Positions 49,546 through 61,100 of a stretch of DNA of 64,000 nt are shown here, piece by piece. The position numbers and the translations under genes are program-made. The notes below the pieces were generated by a model. The model saw only the letters and a program-made list of their open reading frames with translations. It was not told the origin of the DNA and made no database searches. The stretch comes from Thamnaconus septentrionalis (taxonomy: Eukaryota > Chordata > Actinopteri > Tetraodontiformes > Monacanthidae): contig CM020513.1 of assembly GCA_009823395.1 (NCBI GenBank), positions 4,815,001-4,879,000 of the forward strand, read 5' to 3'. Within the stretch, counting starts at the first letter, position 1. Each line of letters opens with the position of its first letter.

Positions 49546-50034
49546 GTTATGAACAGGGCTGGGCAACAATTAAAAATTTTAATCGTAGTTAATCGCATGA
49601 TTTCCCTGATTAATCACGATTAATCGCACGGTATACGCAAAATCCAATAATGAATTTAAAAGAAGTGTATAGTGCACTTTTATTTTAATGTTCTACAATA
49701 TGAACAATTTAGTCCTTTGTCCACACACCAAACCCAGCAGGGTGTCACCCCCGCCGGCAAGCTGCACCCCCTCCGCTTTCACCGCTGCGTGTCTGCTGAC
49801 GTCATCGGCTGATCGGAGCCGATTATTACCCGGGTCGCTTGCCGGGTTGTTTGATCCGTTTTGTCGCGGAACAGCGCGGCTCGGTGAGCAGATTCCACTG
49901 CGCCAAAATGCAGATTAGTAGCGGGACATCACCACGTCTTTTGGCCAGTGGAATTGGGGCTTAATTGTCTGCGTTTAAAAATAAATGAGTTAACGAGATA
50001 ATAACGCATTAACTTGCCCAGCCCTATTTATGAA
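49546..50034. mobile_element. Second hAT-like element nested in the first
   Basis: The element is 49,554-50,026. Ends are CAGGGCTGGGCAACAATTAA and TTAACTTGCCCAGCCCTA; just inside the left end lies a TTAATCGnnATTAATCG pattern. It is flanked by GTTATGAA and TTTATGAA (7 of 8). It in turn contains the Harbinger-like fragment at 49,719-49,963. Confidence 0.75.
49719..49963 (-). mobile_element. Harbinger-like fragment, inner element
   Basis: Its minus strand matches the element at 60,127-60,845. Shared phrases include CCCCAATTCCACTGGCCAAA (end), GGTGAAAGCGGAGG and CAGCTTGCCGGCGGG. Compared with the 60-kb copy it lacks much of the middle and one terminus. Confidence 0.65.
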
Positions 50035-50119
50035 TGCTAGTTTTTTGTTTGTTTCATTTTTATTCTTTACAATCACCTTAAAATGCTTGCTCGGGTAACA
50101 TAACTATAAAATATACAAA

Positions 50120-50242
50120 ATGTCAAGTGAGATAAAAATTTATATCACTTCATGGAACTGCAGGGGGTTAAGAAAACCTAAGAAAGTCCAACAAATCATG
50201 AATAGGATTCAATTACTGCAGTCGAACATTGCAGTTTTTCAA
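50120..50242 (+). pseudogene. LINE ORF2 start fragment (L1/Tx1-type endonuclease)
   Basis: It reads MSSEIKIYITSWNCRGLRKP followed by KKVQQIMNRIQLLQSNIAVF. The SWNCRGL motif is the opening of the apurinic endonuclease domain of L1/Tx1-type elements. It is cut off where the catalytic Q-E-T motif would follow. Confidence 0.6.
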
Positions 50243-50370
50243 CCATGCCCACTTCAGCCAAAAGACAGGACTCGTCGCTAAAGGTGGGGATACTGACAAG
50301 CCAAACTTCTCTTTGCTAACCTCACTCGTTTTTTTGTCAGCAAGTCAGCATTTCCATTTGTGTGGGGAGG

Positions 50371-50530
50371 TGTTCTGTCTCGACTAGCCCTGATTGATTC
50401 CGGAGCCGAGGACAACTGTTGGACACGGAGCTGGCTCAACAACTGTGCTGGGCCATCAAAGAGCTGGAGAGCCCCATTCTGGCCCTAGCTCTCAATGGAA
50501 GGGAGTTCACCAAGATAACCCAAAAGTGCT
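50371..50530 (+). pseudogene. Gypsy-type retrotransposon protease fragment
   Basis: It contains LALIDSGAEDN (Asp-Ser-Gly-Ala aspartic protease motif at 50,396) and, one frame over, LLDTELAQQLCWAIKELESP then ILALALNGREFTKIT. This is characteristic of fish Ty3/Gypsy polyproteins. A one-base frame break after DN shows it is dead. Confidence 0.6.
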
Positions 50531-52358
50531 CCCCAGACTGATCTCTCAGCACCGTATAAATGGAACAAACCTGGCACAGTGTCACTTGTGTCAATTTATT
50601 ATATTGTTTTTAACTGACTCTATGTCTTTTATATCTCCTTGTGGTCTTTCTTTTCTTTTCAAATTGGGTAGCTCAACCGCAATTTTGTTGTTACTACTTG
50701 TACTGCGATGGCAATAAAGGCTATGCTACTCTATTCCAATTTGGGGTAAGATACCAATGTTTGAGAACATCTGGGGCCCTTTTGAAAATGTTCTTGCTAA
50801 CATCCAATGACCCATAAATCCTAATTCTGTGTGAGATATAATGGTGAAGTAAATCATTGTAATCCATTACGTCGACTAATCGTTGCAGCCCTAATTCACA
50901 CACCTGTAGGAGGAACAGCATCTGCTGAGTGGCTGATCAGTGAAAGGGGGGGCGCCCCCGACCTGAGGACAATGACAGCGAGCCAGGCTCAGCAGGAAAC
51001 CTTCTTTCAACAACGGTTTTTATCTGCAGCCAGAGCATATGAGGGCGTGGCATAAATCATAATAAGATGTTTACTCATATTTTTTACATTAAAACATTGT
51101 CGCTTGGAAAGAAGGAATCAGGAAGCGCTCTTTCAAATAAAAGCCTTGTCACTTCTTGATCGAGGAGGAGGACAATTGGTTTGTTTTTTTGCTCAAGTAC
51201 GGCTCATATATTCAGTTTTTGTAGGATTGATGTTAGCCATCGAAAACGTCATGCAACCGTTGTTTTGAAACCCCCCGGAATGATGAGCGGGAATCGCTCA
51301 CTTCCGGATCAATATGCTGCTTCTGCTGTGCGCTGTAAAGAGTTGCATCGCTTCTTAAACTGGTTTGACAGGGGCGTGATCTGGATGTCATGCGTCCTTG
51401 TCCATGGATAAGATTTAAAGACTCTGAGTTCCCCCCTCATCTCGACGCCATCTGCTTTCTCTGTTTGCTTTCTAACATGTGCGTATTCAAAATTAAAACC
51501 ATCAAAAAGCTGCCAGTGAGCTTCGACGTGCCGACGGATTTATCTGCGGAGTAAAGACTCTTGCAAGCAGGTCGACTCGAGATTTGGCACAAAATATAAA
51601 TGAGTTATTAACCTGAACGATGAGCTTACGAACAATGAACATTAACTTGGTAAGAAGCAGAAGGCTCTTAAGGAGGAAGGAGTCTCAGGAAACATCCTCG
51701 TCCTCTTAATATTATGCTATTATTATTTGATGGATTTAGTGCTTATATAAATGACCCAACTAGCGCCGAACAAGCGCTACTAGACGCTACATGCTAAGTC
51801 CCTTTGCTCTTTCTTGAGCGGTGTCTGTTTGAACCAGTGTAGACAGTGAATGGATAACGAGCGTTTAAATTAGCACTGAACACTCTCACTTGCCTTTAAT
51901 CAGTTCTGACAAACAAAAACGAACAAACAACACCCGCACGCACAAACGTCTCGTCTCTCAGCTCCCTGCTTGGCTCTGTTCTGATGGTTGCCTCATCAAT
52001 CGCTCCTCCGCTCTCCACTGGGAGCGCGAGGGAGGAGAGATAGTGTGCGTGCGACAGCCGTAGAGATCGTATCTGTGAGACGACACACAAAAAAAAAAAA
52101 AAATCAAATGAGCGACTGGAGGCCTCGGTTTGGCAGGAAAAACCGCCTCTGCCGTGGCGCTGGGCGTGTGAAGCCCTGCCAGTGTGACGGAAACTGCTGC
52201 CGGCTGTTCGATTGCATCGCTCTTCTTGTTTTTTTTTTTTTTTTTACGACTGAACAGGTTCAAATAGTTCAGGGAGTTTTCTCCTTCTTCATCCAGCAGT
52301 TTTTTTTTTTTTTTTATAAAAGTCCACATTGTGACTGCAGGCGCATATTGAGGCCCTC

Positions 52359-52360
<2 letters not shown>

Positions 52361-52394
<34 letters not shown>
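52361..52394. repeat. (GT)17 microsatellite
   Basis: Pure GT run. Confidence 0.95.
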
Positions 52395-52396
<2 letters not shown>

Positions 52397-52745
52397 ATTC
52401 TGTGCAAAGAACTTAATATGCAGTGAAATAAAGCCCAAAACAAAATTTTTTGAGCTTTTTATGAGTGGGTTATTTGTTTTGCAGCGACCAATGTCTCTTT
52501 TTATTTTCATGGCCAGATGCAGGTTTTTGGCTCAGTTCTGTCCACCGACTGCACACGAACATCTGCATCCTAGTTGAGGTTACTGACAGTTATCCCAGAA
52601 AAAACGTTTAATTATTTTCTTTTGTACCACCGGCGTGTGTAGTTAATTCTACTTCACCGTGAACTTGGTGGTAAGTTAGAACTGATTTTACTTCGTGTTG
52701 GTTCTTTTATCTCAGACGTAGATTTTTGAGGTTTTTATTTACCTG

Positions 52746-52785
52746 GCATGTTTCGGCGGATTCTTCCGCTTTCATCAGTGTCACA
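52746..52785 (-). repeat. Hammerhead-like core motif
   Basis: On the minus strand: CTGATGA, then a helix-forming GCGGA-agaa-TCCGC, then CGAAACATG. The conserved CUGAUGA and GAAA boxes are both intact, but a cleavage triplet and stems I and III are not evident, so activity is doubtful. Confidence 0.4.
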
Positions 52786-53639
52786 TGATGTTGGCGTGTG
52801 ACTGGCCTTGCAGCCAGCTGATGCTTATTGAAGGCAGAATAAACTTAATTAAGTCATTTGAACTGATGTTGTAGTACTAGAAACCGGCTCGTTTTTAACA
52901 TGGTCTAATCTCGACATCACGAGGGTTAATAATAATAATTTTGAAAAATCAACAAATTCCAAACTGGGTTTCACACATTTGTTATCTTTCGAAGTATTTC
53001 CACTGGAAGTGAGATGACTAATACACAAATCAACTGGAGTTGATTAAAAACATTATTCAATAGCATTTTCTTTCTAAACAGAAATTTTGCTTCTCAAATT
53101 GCGCTGCTGTTATATAGGAAACCACAGAGTCAATTTGTGGAGGCCTCCATTACACTTTGATTTGTCCTGGAATGACACGCACAAACAAAACAACACGCAC
53201 TACCCATTAGGTGAACGTTGACAGCCAAAAAGTGATTTGCTTCTTGCAAAATGCTTTTGTGGGAATGTGAGTCCTGTTCCCTCATGTTTATGCTGATAAA
53301 TGTATCAATATGATATTCATTTTTTGCTTCCAAACTTTTTGTGGTTGCTGTTTCAACTGGTTCTAAAGTAAAGCACAATTTGTTGACTTTTCTTTTTCAC
53401 ATTTTTACTCCAATGTGATCAATGGCAATTCAAACAACCATTTAATCGAATTGAATAAGTTGATCACAGAAATGAGGTGATACACGAAAACTGTCTTTGG
53501 AATATCCATGTTTTTTTCATTCCCCCTCAGGAAGAAGGTTCACATGGGAATGTACCAGCCTTACCGGGGGGTTAACCGACAGAATGATAGAAGTCCTGTG
53601 AGGCTACATCAGCCTAAATCCCCTGACAACTGCAGGCAC

Positions 53640-55000
53640 AATTGGAGGGAAAGGCTGAAAAGATAAAAGACAGATCCAAAAAAAAAAAAAAAAAAACACA
53701 CAATAAAACAGCTGATTTGAAAAGCAGATTTGGTGATGGATTTGATGTGGGACTGGAAGGAGAGGGTGGGATCAAAGATGACGCTCAGGTTGCGGACCTC
53801 AAAGGCTGGTCTGATGGAACAGCCGTCAATACTGATGAGGAGATCTCCAACCTTCCGGAGCAGTGGCTTGGGGGCCGCAACAATGAGCTCAATCTTATTG
53901 CTATTGAGTTTGAGTAGGTTGGTTGTCACCCAGGTTTTTATGGCATGGAGGCAGAAACTGTGGTAGGGAGCTGAGAGGATGGTGAGGTGCTGAGATAGAG
54001 CTGGGTATCGTCAGTGTAGCAGAGTGAAAGTTGAGGCCATGGTGGTGTATGATCTAGCCGAGTGGGAGCAGGTAGGTGGTGAAGAGAATGGGACCAAGAA
54101 CTGCAATCATACCTCTATTTGAGAGGTATGATTGAAACCATGCCAGTGCAGAGCCAGAGATGCCAAGGAGGTTGGAAAGACGTTTGAGGAGGATGTTGTG
54201 GCAAACAGTGTTGAAAGCAGCAGAGAGGTCGAGGGGGATGAGGATACTGATGTTACCAGAGTCTGCAGCAATGAGGAGGTCATTGGTGATCTTGATCAGA
54301 GTGGTCTCTGTGTTATGGTGTGTTCTATATCCTGACTGAAGAGGTTTATAGAACTCATGGTTGGACAGATGCAGATAGAGCTGGGAAGCCAATGCTGTTT
54401 CCAGGATCTTGCTGAGGAAAGGAAGGTTGGAGATCAAGTTATTGAGGTCATCAGGGTCCAGACCAGGCATTTTTAAAATGGGAGTGATAAAGGGCAATTT
54501 TGAGACTGGGGGGAATTGTACCAGAAACTATGGAGGAGTTGATTATATCTGTGATGGTGGGACTAAGGGTAGGCAGGCAGGCAGGCAGGCAGGCAGGCTT
54601 TAACCAAAGCAGTTGGCATGGGGTCCAGATGAGGCTTTGGCTTTTGAGACCAGTTTGGTAACCAGTGCACTATCCACTGGGGAGACAGCAGAGAGAGAGC
54701 AATGGGGGGAGGGGAAGCTCCGGGAGTACGCTGCCCCCTGACCGAGACACTTTGGGGGAGTGGAGGGGGAATGGGAGGCAGGTATGATGAGTTCCTAATG
54801 AATGGAGCCCACCTTCACTGAAAAGAAGTCCTGAAATTTAGAGCAGCGGTCAGGGTCCTCAGAAGTGGGGAAGGCAGCTGGAGGGTGGAGAAAAAGATTA
54901 ATGGTGGAATAATACTTGATTTTAGTTCTGGAGAGTTCTTCCTTGTTGGACCTCACATGATCCTCAAAAGCCAGACGGTGGATGGCAAGTATCTAAATCA
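53640..55000 (-). pseudogene. L2-type LINE reverse-transcriptase fragment, copy A
   Basis: The minus strand reads MPFITPILKMPGLDPDDLNN, ISNLPFLSKILETALASQL, LQSGYRTHHNTETTLIKI, IPLDLSAAFNTVCHNILLKR and, after a deletion, VLGPILFTTYLLPLG. These are the reverse-transcriptase blocks of L2-type LINEs. The segment between the YLS and VLGP motifs is missing, replaced by a 12-bp hairpin. Downstream MTTNLLKLNSNKIELIV also belongs. Stops and frameshifts show it is dead. Confidence 0.8.
54105..54133. repeat. Perfect 12-bp hairpin at the L2 deletion junction
   Basis: AATCATACCTCT-ATTTG-AGAGGTATGATT. In copy B (near 56,938) the second arm is interrupted by an extra G. Confidence 0.9.
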
Positions 55001-56106
55001 CATCCTTTCCTTATGAAGTCTGTTCCAGTAGAACTTTTTTTCATTTAGTCTTTGTTGATACACAGACTTCTCCATCTTCCTCAAACTTTTTTTTGCAACA
55101 CTTTGGAATTTCTTTCTTTCTTTCTTTTTTTTAAAGAATCATCTATGTTTTCATTGAGGTTTTTTTTAAATACACAAATGGAAGAGCACAGGAAACACTG
55201 CTACGAAGAGAAATGGGTATGCTGGGTCTTCATCATGGTTATGTAATAATGTTACACCCGCCCTCTTTTCAAAGGTGCTAGTGGGAAATTCAAGGGTTGT
55301 TTTACCCTTGAAATGATGCAAAGGAATTATGCAGCACAATTTTATGTTAGGGCAATCTTATGGCTCAGTTTATAATCCAACACACGGAGACTTGCGATAT
55401 ATTTAACAAACAATTTCTCGAAAGGTTCAATGTCTCCAATGTCTGAATTATCTAAACTATTACGGGAAACACTATTACAGGAAAGGAAGAGATTTAACTT
55501 CACACTTACACAAACATTAAATGATTTGTGCCACCTGCCAAAAAAAAAAAAATTGCCATGAGAACCTAATTAACTTATCGCACATTCAATCAGCGGATGA
55601 TCAATCACAGGCCGATGTGTTTCGTCTGTCTGCTGCTGTTGCGCTGCCTCGGGGCCGTTTGGCTGTGGCAGCCACAGCTTAGATGTTTCTTCAGAAACAA
55701 AGGCATCTGTATGTATTCAGGCACTAAGCGGGAAATGAGTGACATGTGTCTGATGTTGCGTCGGTTGACTCCCAGTCGGTTTTGACGCCTGCAGAGGAGG
55801 AGTCTAATGAGGACCAATGGCAAAAACTAAAAGGTGGAATCAAAGTGTAGCGAAAAATGCCAGTGGCTAAATGTGTCTCGTCAAGCAGGCGCCGACCGAG
55901 GCCTCAGACAGGTCAGATGCCTTTGACGCCTTCAAACGTTGAGGGGAAAAATTGGAGACAAAGAAAAGGCGACAAAGATGAAATGCAACGTCTGGAGGGC
56001 AGAGGCGCCAGTTGTCTGCTTGGGAGCGAAGCTCTGGCGACAGTTTCCTCATGGCTGCTTAGATGCTTCATGGTAGCTAGTGTTAAAAATAAACCCACTC
56101 ATATTA

Positions 56107-58717
56107 TTTGTGGGAATGAGATCCTGTTCCCTCATGTTTATGCTGATAAATGTATCAATATGATATTCATTTTTGCTTCCAAACTTTTTATTGTTGCTGT
56201 TTCAACTGGTTCTAAAGTAAAGCACAATTTGTTGACTTTTCTTTTCACATTTTACTCCAATGTGATCAATGGCAATTCAAACAACCATTTAATCGAATTG
56301 AATAAGTTGATCACAGAAATGAGGTGATACACGAAAACTGTCTTTGGAATATCCATGTTTTCATTCCCCTCAGGAAGAAGGTTCACATGGGAATGTACCA
56401 GCCTTACCGGGGTTAACCGACAGAATGATAGAAGTCCTGTGAGGCTACATCAGCCTAAATCCTGACAACTGCAGGCACAATTGGAGGAAAGGCTGAAAAG
56501 ATAAAAGACAGATCCAAAAAAAAAAAAACACACAATAAAACAGCTGATTTGAAAAGCAGATTTGGTGATGGATTTGATGTGGGACTGGAAGGGAGGGTGG
56601 GATCAAAGATGGCGCTCAGGTTACTGCGGACCTCAAAAGGCTGGTCTGATGGAACAGACGTCAATACTGATGAGGAGATCTCCAACCTTCCGGAGCAGTG
56701 GCTTGGGGGCGCAACAATGAGCTCAATCTTATTGCTATTGAGTTTGAGTAGGTTGGTTGTCACCCAGGTTTTATGGCATGGAGGCAGAAACTGTGGTAGG
56801 GAGCTGAGAGGATGGTGAGGTGCTGAGATAGAGCTGGGTATCGTCAGTGTAGCAGAGTGAAAGTTGAGGCCATGGTGGTGTATGATCTAGCCGAGTGGGA
56901 GCAGGTGGGTGGTGAAGAGAATGGGACCAAGAACTGCAATCATACCTCTATTTGAGAGGTATGAGTTGAAACCATGCCAGTGCAGAGCCAGAGATGCCAA
57001 GGAGGTTGGAAAGAACGTTTGAGGGAGGATGTTGTGGCAAACAGTGTTGAAAGCAGCAGAGGTCGAGGGGGATGAGGATACTGATGTTACCAGAGTCTGC
57101 AGCAATGAGGAGGTCATTGGTGATCTTGATCAAGTGGATCTCTGTGTTATGGTGTGTTCTATATCCTGACTGAAAGGGTTTATAGAACTCATGGTTGGAC
57201 AGATGCAGATAGAGCTGGGAAGCCAATGCTGTTTCAGGATCTTGCTGAGGAAAGGAAGGTTGGAGATCAAGTTATTGAGGTCATCAGGGTCCAGACCAGG
57301 CATTTTTAAAATGGGAGTGATAAAGGGCAATTTTGAGACTGGGGGTGTACCAGACACTTTAACCAGTGGGGGAGTGGAGGGGAATGGGAGGCAGGTATGA
57401 TGAGTTCCTAATGAATGGAGCCCACCTTCACTGAAAAGAAGTACTGAAATTTAGAGCAGCGGTCAGGGTCCTCAGAAGTGGGGAAGGCAGCTGGAGGGTG
57501 GAGAAAAAGATTAATGGTGGAATAATACTTGATTTTAGTTCTGGAGAGTTCTTCCTTGTTGGACCTCACATGATCCTCAAAAGCCAGACGGTGGATGGCA
57601 AGTATCTAAATCACATCCTTTCCTTATGAAGTCTGTTCCAGTAGAACTTTTTTTCATTTAGTCTTTGTTGATACACAGACTTCTCCATCTTCCTCAAACT
57701 TTTTTTTGCAACACTTTGGAATTTCTTTCTTTCTTTCTTTTTTTTAAAGAATCATCTATGTTTTCATTGAGGTTTTTTTTAAATACACAAATGGAAGAGC
57801 ACAGGAAACACTGCTACGAAGAGAAATGGGTATGCTGGGTCTTCATCATGGTTATGTAATAATGTTACACCCGCCCTCTTTTCAAAGGTGCTAGTGGGAA
57901 ATTCAAGGGTTGTTTTACCCTTGAAATGATGCAAAGGAATTATGCAGCACAATTTTATGTTAGGGCAATCTTATGGCTCAGTTTATAATCCAACACACGG
58001 AGACTTGCGATATATTTAACAAACAATTTCGAAAGGTTCAATGTCTCCAATGTCTGAATTATCTAAACTATTACGGGAAACACTATTACAGGAAAGGAAG
58101 AGATTTAACTTCACACTTACACAAACATTAAATGATTTGTGCCACCTGCCAAAAAAAAAAAAATTGCCATGAGAACCTAATTAACTTATCGCACATTCAA
58201 TCAGCGGATGATCAATCACAGGCCGATGTGTTTCGTCTGTCTGCTGCTGTTGCGCTGCCTCGGGGCCGTTTGGCTGTGGCAGCCACAGCTTAGATGTTTC
58301 TTCAGAAACAAAGGCATCTGTATGTATTCAGGCACTAAGCGGGGAAATGAGTGACATGTGTCTGATGTTGCACGTGGTTGACTCCCAGTCGGTTTTGACG
58401 CCTGCAGAGAGGAGTCTAATGAGGACTAATGGCAAAAACTAAAAGGTGGAATCAAAGTGTAGCGAAAAATGCCAGTGGCTAAATGTGTCTCGTCAAGCAG
58501 CGCCGTCGAGGCCTCAGACAGGTCAGATGCCTTTGACGTCTTCAAACGTTGAGGGAAAAGCGGAGACAAAGAAAGGGGCGACAAAGATGAAATGCAACGT
58601 CTGGAGGGCAGAGGCGCCAGTTGTCTGCTTGGGAGCGAAGCCCTGGCGACAGTTTCCCATGGCTGCTTAGATGCTTCGATGGTAGCTAGTGTTAAAAATA
58701 AACCCACTCATATTATT
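56107..58717. repeat. Tandem duplication, copy B (2.6 kb)
   Basis: Direct repeat of 53,256-56,106. The last ~1.2 kb is almost identical to copy A. The first ~1.3 kb differs mainly by one- or two-base losses in homopolymer runs, and ~230 bp are deleted around 57,355. Confidence 0.95.
56457..57610 (-). pseudogene. L2-type LINE reverse-transcriptase fragment, copy B
   Basis: Same fragment as in copy A (LPFITPILKMPGLDPDDLNN, ISNLPFLSKILKQ...), with more frameshifts and without the ~230-bp segment present in copy A. Confidence 0.8.
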
Positions 58718-58799
58718 TTGATGTCAAAGAGCACAATGGTGCTCAAGAAAACCTGCTGCGGGACTTTGTCAAGACTTTGAGATAGACAGAGAGACAAAT

Positions 58800-59580
58800 T
58801 GTTAGGCCCAGGGTCAAGGGAAAATGTAGACGTAAGATAGCATGACCTGAGCAACTAGTGCAAGCCTTTGTCTCCTCGAGGCTTGATTATTGTAATGCTC
58901 TCCTCATCGGGATACCTAGCAAGAGCATCCAAAAGCTCTAGCATATTCAGAACAGCGCTGCTAGGATCCTGATGAGGGTGCGCAAATACGACCACATAAC
59001 CCCCATCCTGAAGTCACTGCACTGGCTCCCTATTGAACTCAGGATTCATTACAAGATTTCTCTCCTCACCCACCAGTGTGTATATTGAAATGCCTCAGAC
59101 TACCTTAAGGAACTGCTCATCACCCAGACCTCCTCCCGCACCCTCCGCTCTAGCACTGCAAACCTCCTTCAAGTCCCAAGAACGAAACTTCACAACATGG
59201 GTGATTGAGCCTTTTGCTCGGCTGCTCCCAGGCTGTGGAATACTCTCCCAGACCATCTGAGTGCACCACAGTCTGCGGACACTTTCAAGCGTGGCCTAAA
59301 GACTTTCCCTTTCACAAAGGCCTTTCCTTAGCCTTTTTTATGCCTCATTGCTTTGGTTGTGTTGGTTTTTTTACTAAATATGTTTTACATTAGGTTTTAT
59401 GTCCTTTTGTGTCTCATCGCTCGGGTTGTGTGTGTTTCTTTTTTTTTTAACAATTATGTCTTATAGCAGGTTTTATATCTTTTATGTCTCTTGCTATTTG
59501 TTTATATTAGGTTTTATGCTTCTTGTAGCACTTTGAGATTTCTTTTTGTAAAGTGCAATATAAATAAAATGTATTCTTTT
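58800..59580 (+). pseudogene. L2-type LINE 3' end
   Basis: It reads SRLDYCNALLIGIPSKSIQK, then HIQNSAARILMRVRKYDHIT and PILKSLHWLPIELRI with intervening stops: the C-terminal end of an L2-type reverse transcriptase. It ends in AAAGTGCAATATAAATAAA, the usual L2 3' tail. Opposite orientation to the two L2 copies just upstream. Confidence 0.85.
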
Positions 59581-60126
59581 TAATTTTATGACCTCTTACC
59601 TTCCCCTCTAACAGACAATATCATTGTAGTTAGGTGATTGGCTTTCCTTCACTCCTGACTTAAAACAAGAGAAAAACTATCCGTAGAAAAGGGATTCTCA
59701 TTACCACTCACCGCTGTGTCATCTGCATATCTAGAAATTCACCGTCTGCAACCCTCTCTGTCTCTGAATGTCATTATTTATTTCCAGGAACTTCTGCTGA
59801 CCATCTGATTTCCACTGGAACACTGGGTTAGTGAGTGCTGAATAGTTTTTTCTGGAGGTGTGGACTGCGCACACCCCAGTGGCACACGGGATCAACTGAA
59901 GTGATGATGGGTAGGGGACAGGCATTTTCTCAACTTAGCCAAACTTTTACATCTAAAGCCGAAGTCTTATCTTAAGAGTCAAGCAATATAGTTTAAACTC
60001 TAATATCAGTCAAACACATTTGAGGACACCTGTGCATGACGTAATTTGGTATTATGAACATATAAAATGTGTAGCCACAGGGGAAAAACATGCAGTGAAA
60101 CGTTTTCAGTATGTTCAATAGACTAT

Positions 60127-60845
60127 TGCCCCAATTCCACTGGCCAAAAAACGTGGGGTTTTTTGAAAATAATCTGCATTTGGTGGCGGTGGAATCTGCT
60201 CACCGAGCCGCGCGACAAAGCAGGTCAAACAACCAGGCAATTGACCCGGGTCAAAATCGGCTCGATCGGCTCCGCACCAATCGGCTTGCGGTGGAATCTG
60301 GAAACCCGGGTCAACACCACCATTTTTCCCTGCCGCATGGGGTGACGTTGATCGTAACGTGCGCTAAATCAGAATATCGCACCAGTCGCGGCGTATATCA
60401 AGTACTGATGCAAAGGTTTTCGATCACCTTCCATCAGCGCTCGATAATTGTTCATTGTCCTCCGGCTGTTTCGCCTGCTGCTCGCGCACAAAATGGACCA
60501 GACGCCGAAACAATCGCTGCACGGCGGGAAGCGGCCGCGGAGGTGCGCGCCGCTTCAAGACTGGCGTGAACGACGTGATCGTTCCACTATAGCCAAAAGT
60601 GGCCAACAACTAAGAACACTGGCCACCGCCGGACTCTTGAATTCTGTAGCACTTCGTCATGCGATCTCAGCGCGATGACGTTAGCAGACACGCAGCGGTG
60701 AAAGCGGAGGGGTGCAGCTTGCCGGCGGGCGTGACACCCCGCTGGGTTTGGTGCGTGGAGACGTGACTCAATGCCGATTGCTTCCGCGACGTCCCGCGTC
60801 TAAAAACATGGTGTCATCCCGCTAATTTTAGTGGAACAGAGGCTT
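60127..60845. mobile_element. Harbinger-like non-autonomous element
   Basis: The left end GCCCCAATTCCACTGGCC is an imperfect inverted repeat of the right end TTTTAGTGGAACAGAGGC. A second, shorter copy lies in opposite orientation at 49,719-49,963. The interior is GC-rich and has the phrase GCGGTGGAATCTG twice (60,189 and 60,288). The Harbinger assignment rests on terminal style only; a TTA/TAA target duplication is not clear. Confidence 0.55.
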
Positions 60846-60979
60846 AAGTTTCAAATATCATGGTCCTGGTCATATGCATGCGCATTAAATTACCACATGT
60901 CTCATAAAGTGACTCATGTCATATGAATGCCATCAATCATCGACTTGCTGTGACTTTATGGTGCCTCCAGGCTGTTGTT

Positions 60980-61100
60980 AAAGGAAACCACAAAGCCAAT
61001 TTGGAGAGGTCTTCGTTTTGCTTTGATTTGTCTCGCTCGACTGAAGTGGATGTCACTTAATTGCCCCGCCCCCACACACACATGCCTTGAGGTGAAAGTT
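60980..61100. repeat. Second member of a diverged repeat pair (with ~53,117-53,215)
   Basis: Both contain, in order, AGGAAACCACA(G/A)AG(T/C)CAATTT, CTTTGATTTGTC and AGGTGAA(C/A)GTTGA with similar spacing. It may be an unnamed repeat or an old duplication. Confidence 0.5.

Larger units (their letters stand above)
49167..50901. mobile_element. hAT-like element with imperfect 8-bp target duplication (outer shell of a nest)
   Basis: The element is 49,175-50,893. Ends are TAGGGCTGCAACTAACAATT and GACTAATCGTTGCAGCCCTA, imperfect inverted repeats. It is flanked by ATTCAAAC (49,167-49,174) and ATTCACAC (50,894-50,901), which match 7 of 8. The interior contains another hAT-like element, a Harbinger-like piece, a LINE ORF2 start and a Gypsy-type protease fragment; none is intact. 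Confidence 0.75.
50902..53255. other. Intergenic, no gene seen
   Basis: A-run at 52,088-52,103, T-runs at ~52,230 and ~52,300, (GT)17 at 52,361-52,394, a hammerhead-like repeat motif at 52,746-52,785, and at ~53,117-53,215 one member of a diverged repeat pair (other member ~60,980-61,100). Confidence 0.65.
53256..56106. repeat. Tandem duplication, copy A (2.85 kb)
   Basis: From TTTGTGGGAATG to CTCATATTATTT, this is repeated in direct orientation at 56,107-58,717. The copies contain the same L2 fragment and ~1 kb of unique sequence. Copy A has ~230 bp, including an (AGGC)7 run at 54,571-54,598, that copy B lacks. Confidence 0.95.

Noticed and set aside
54541..54600. CRISPR-like short regular repeats
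   Set aside because: A simple (AGGC)n microsatellite in a eukaryotic L2 fragment, with no spacers.
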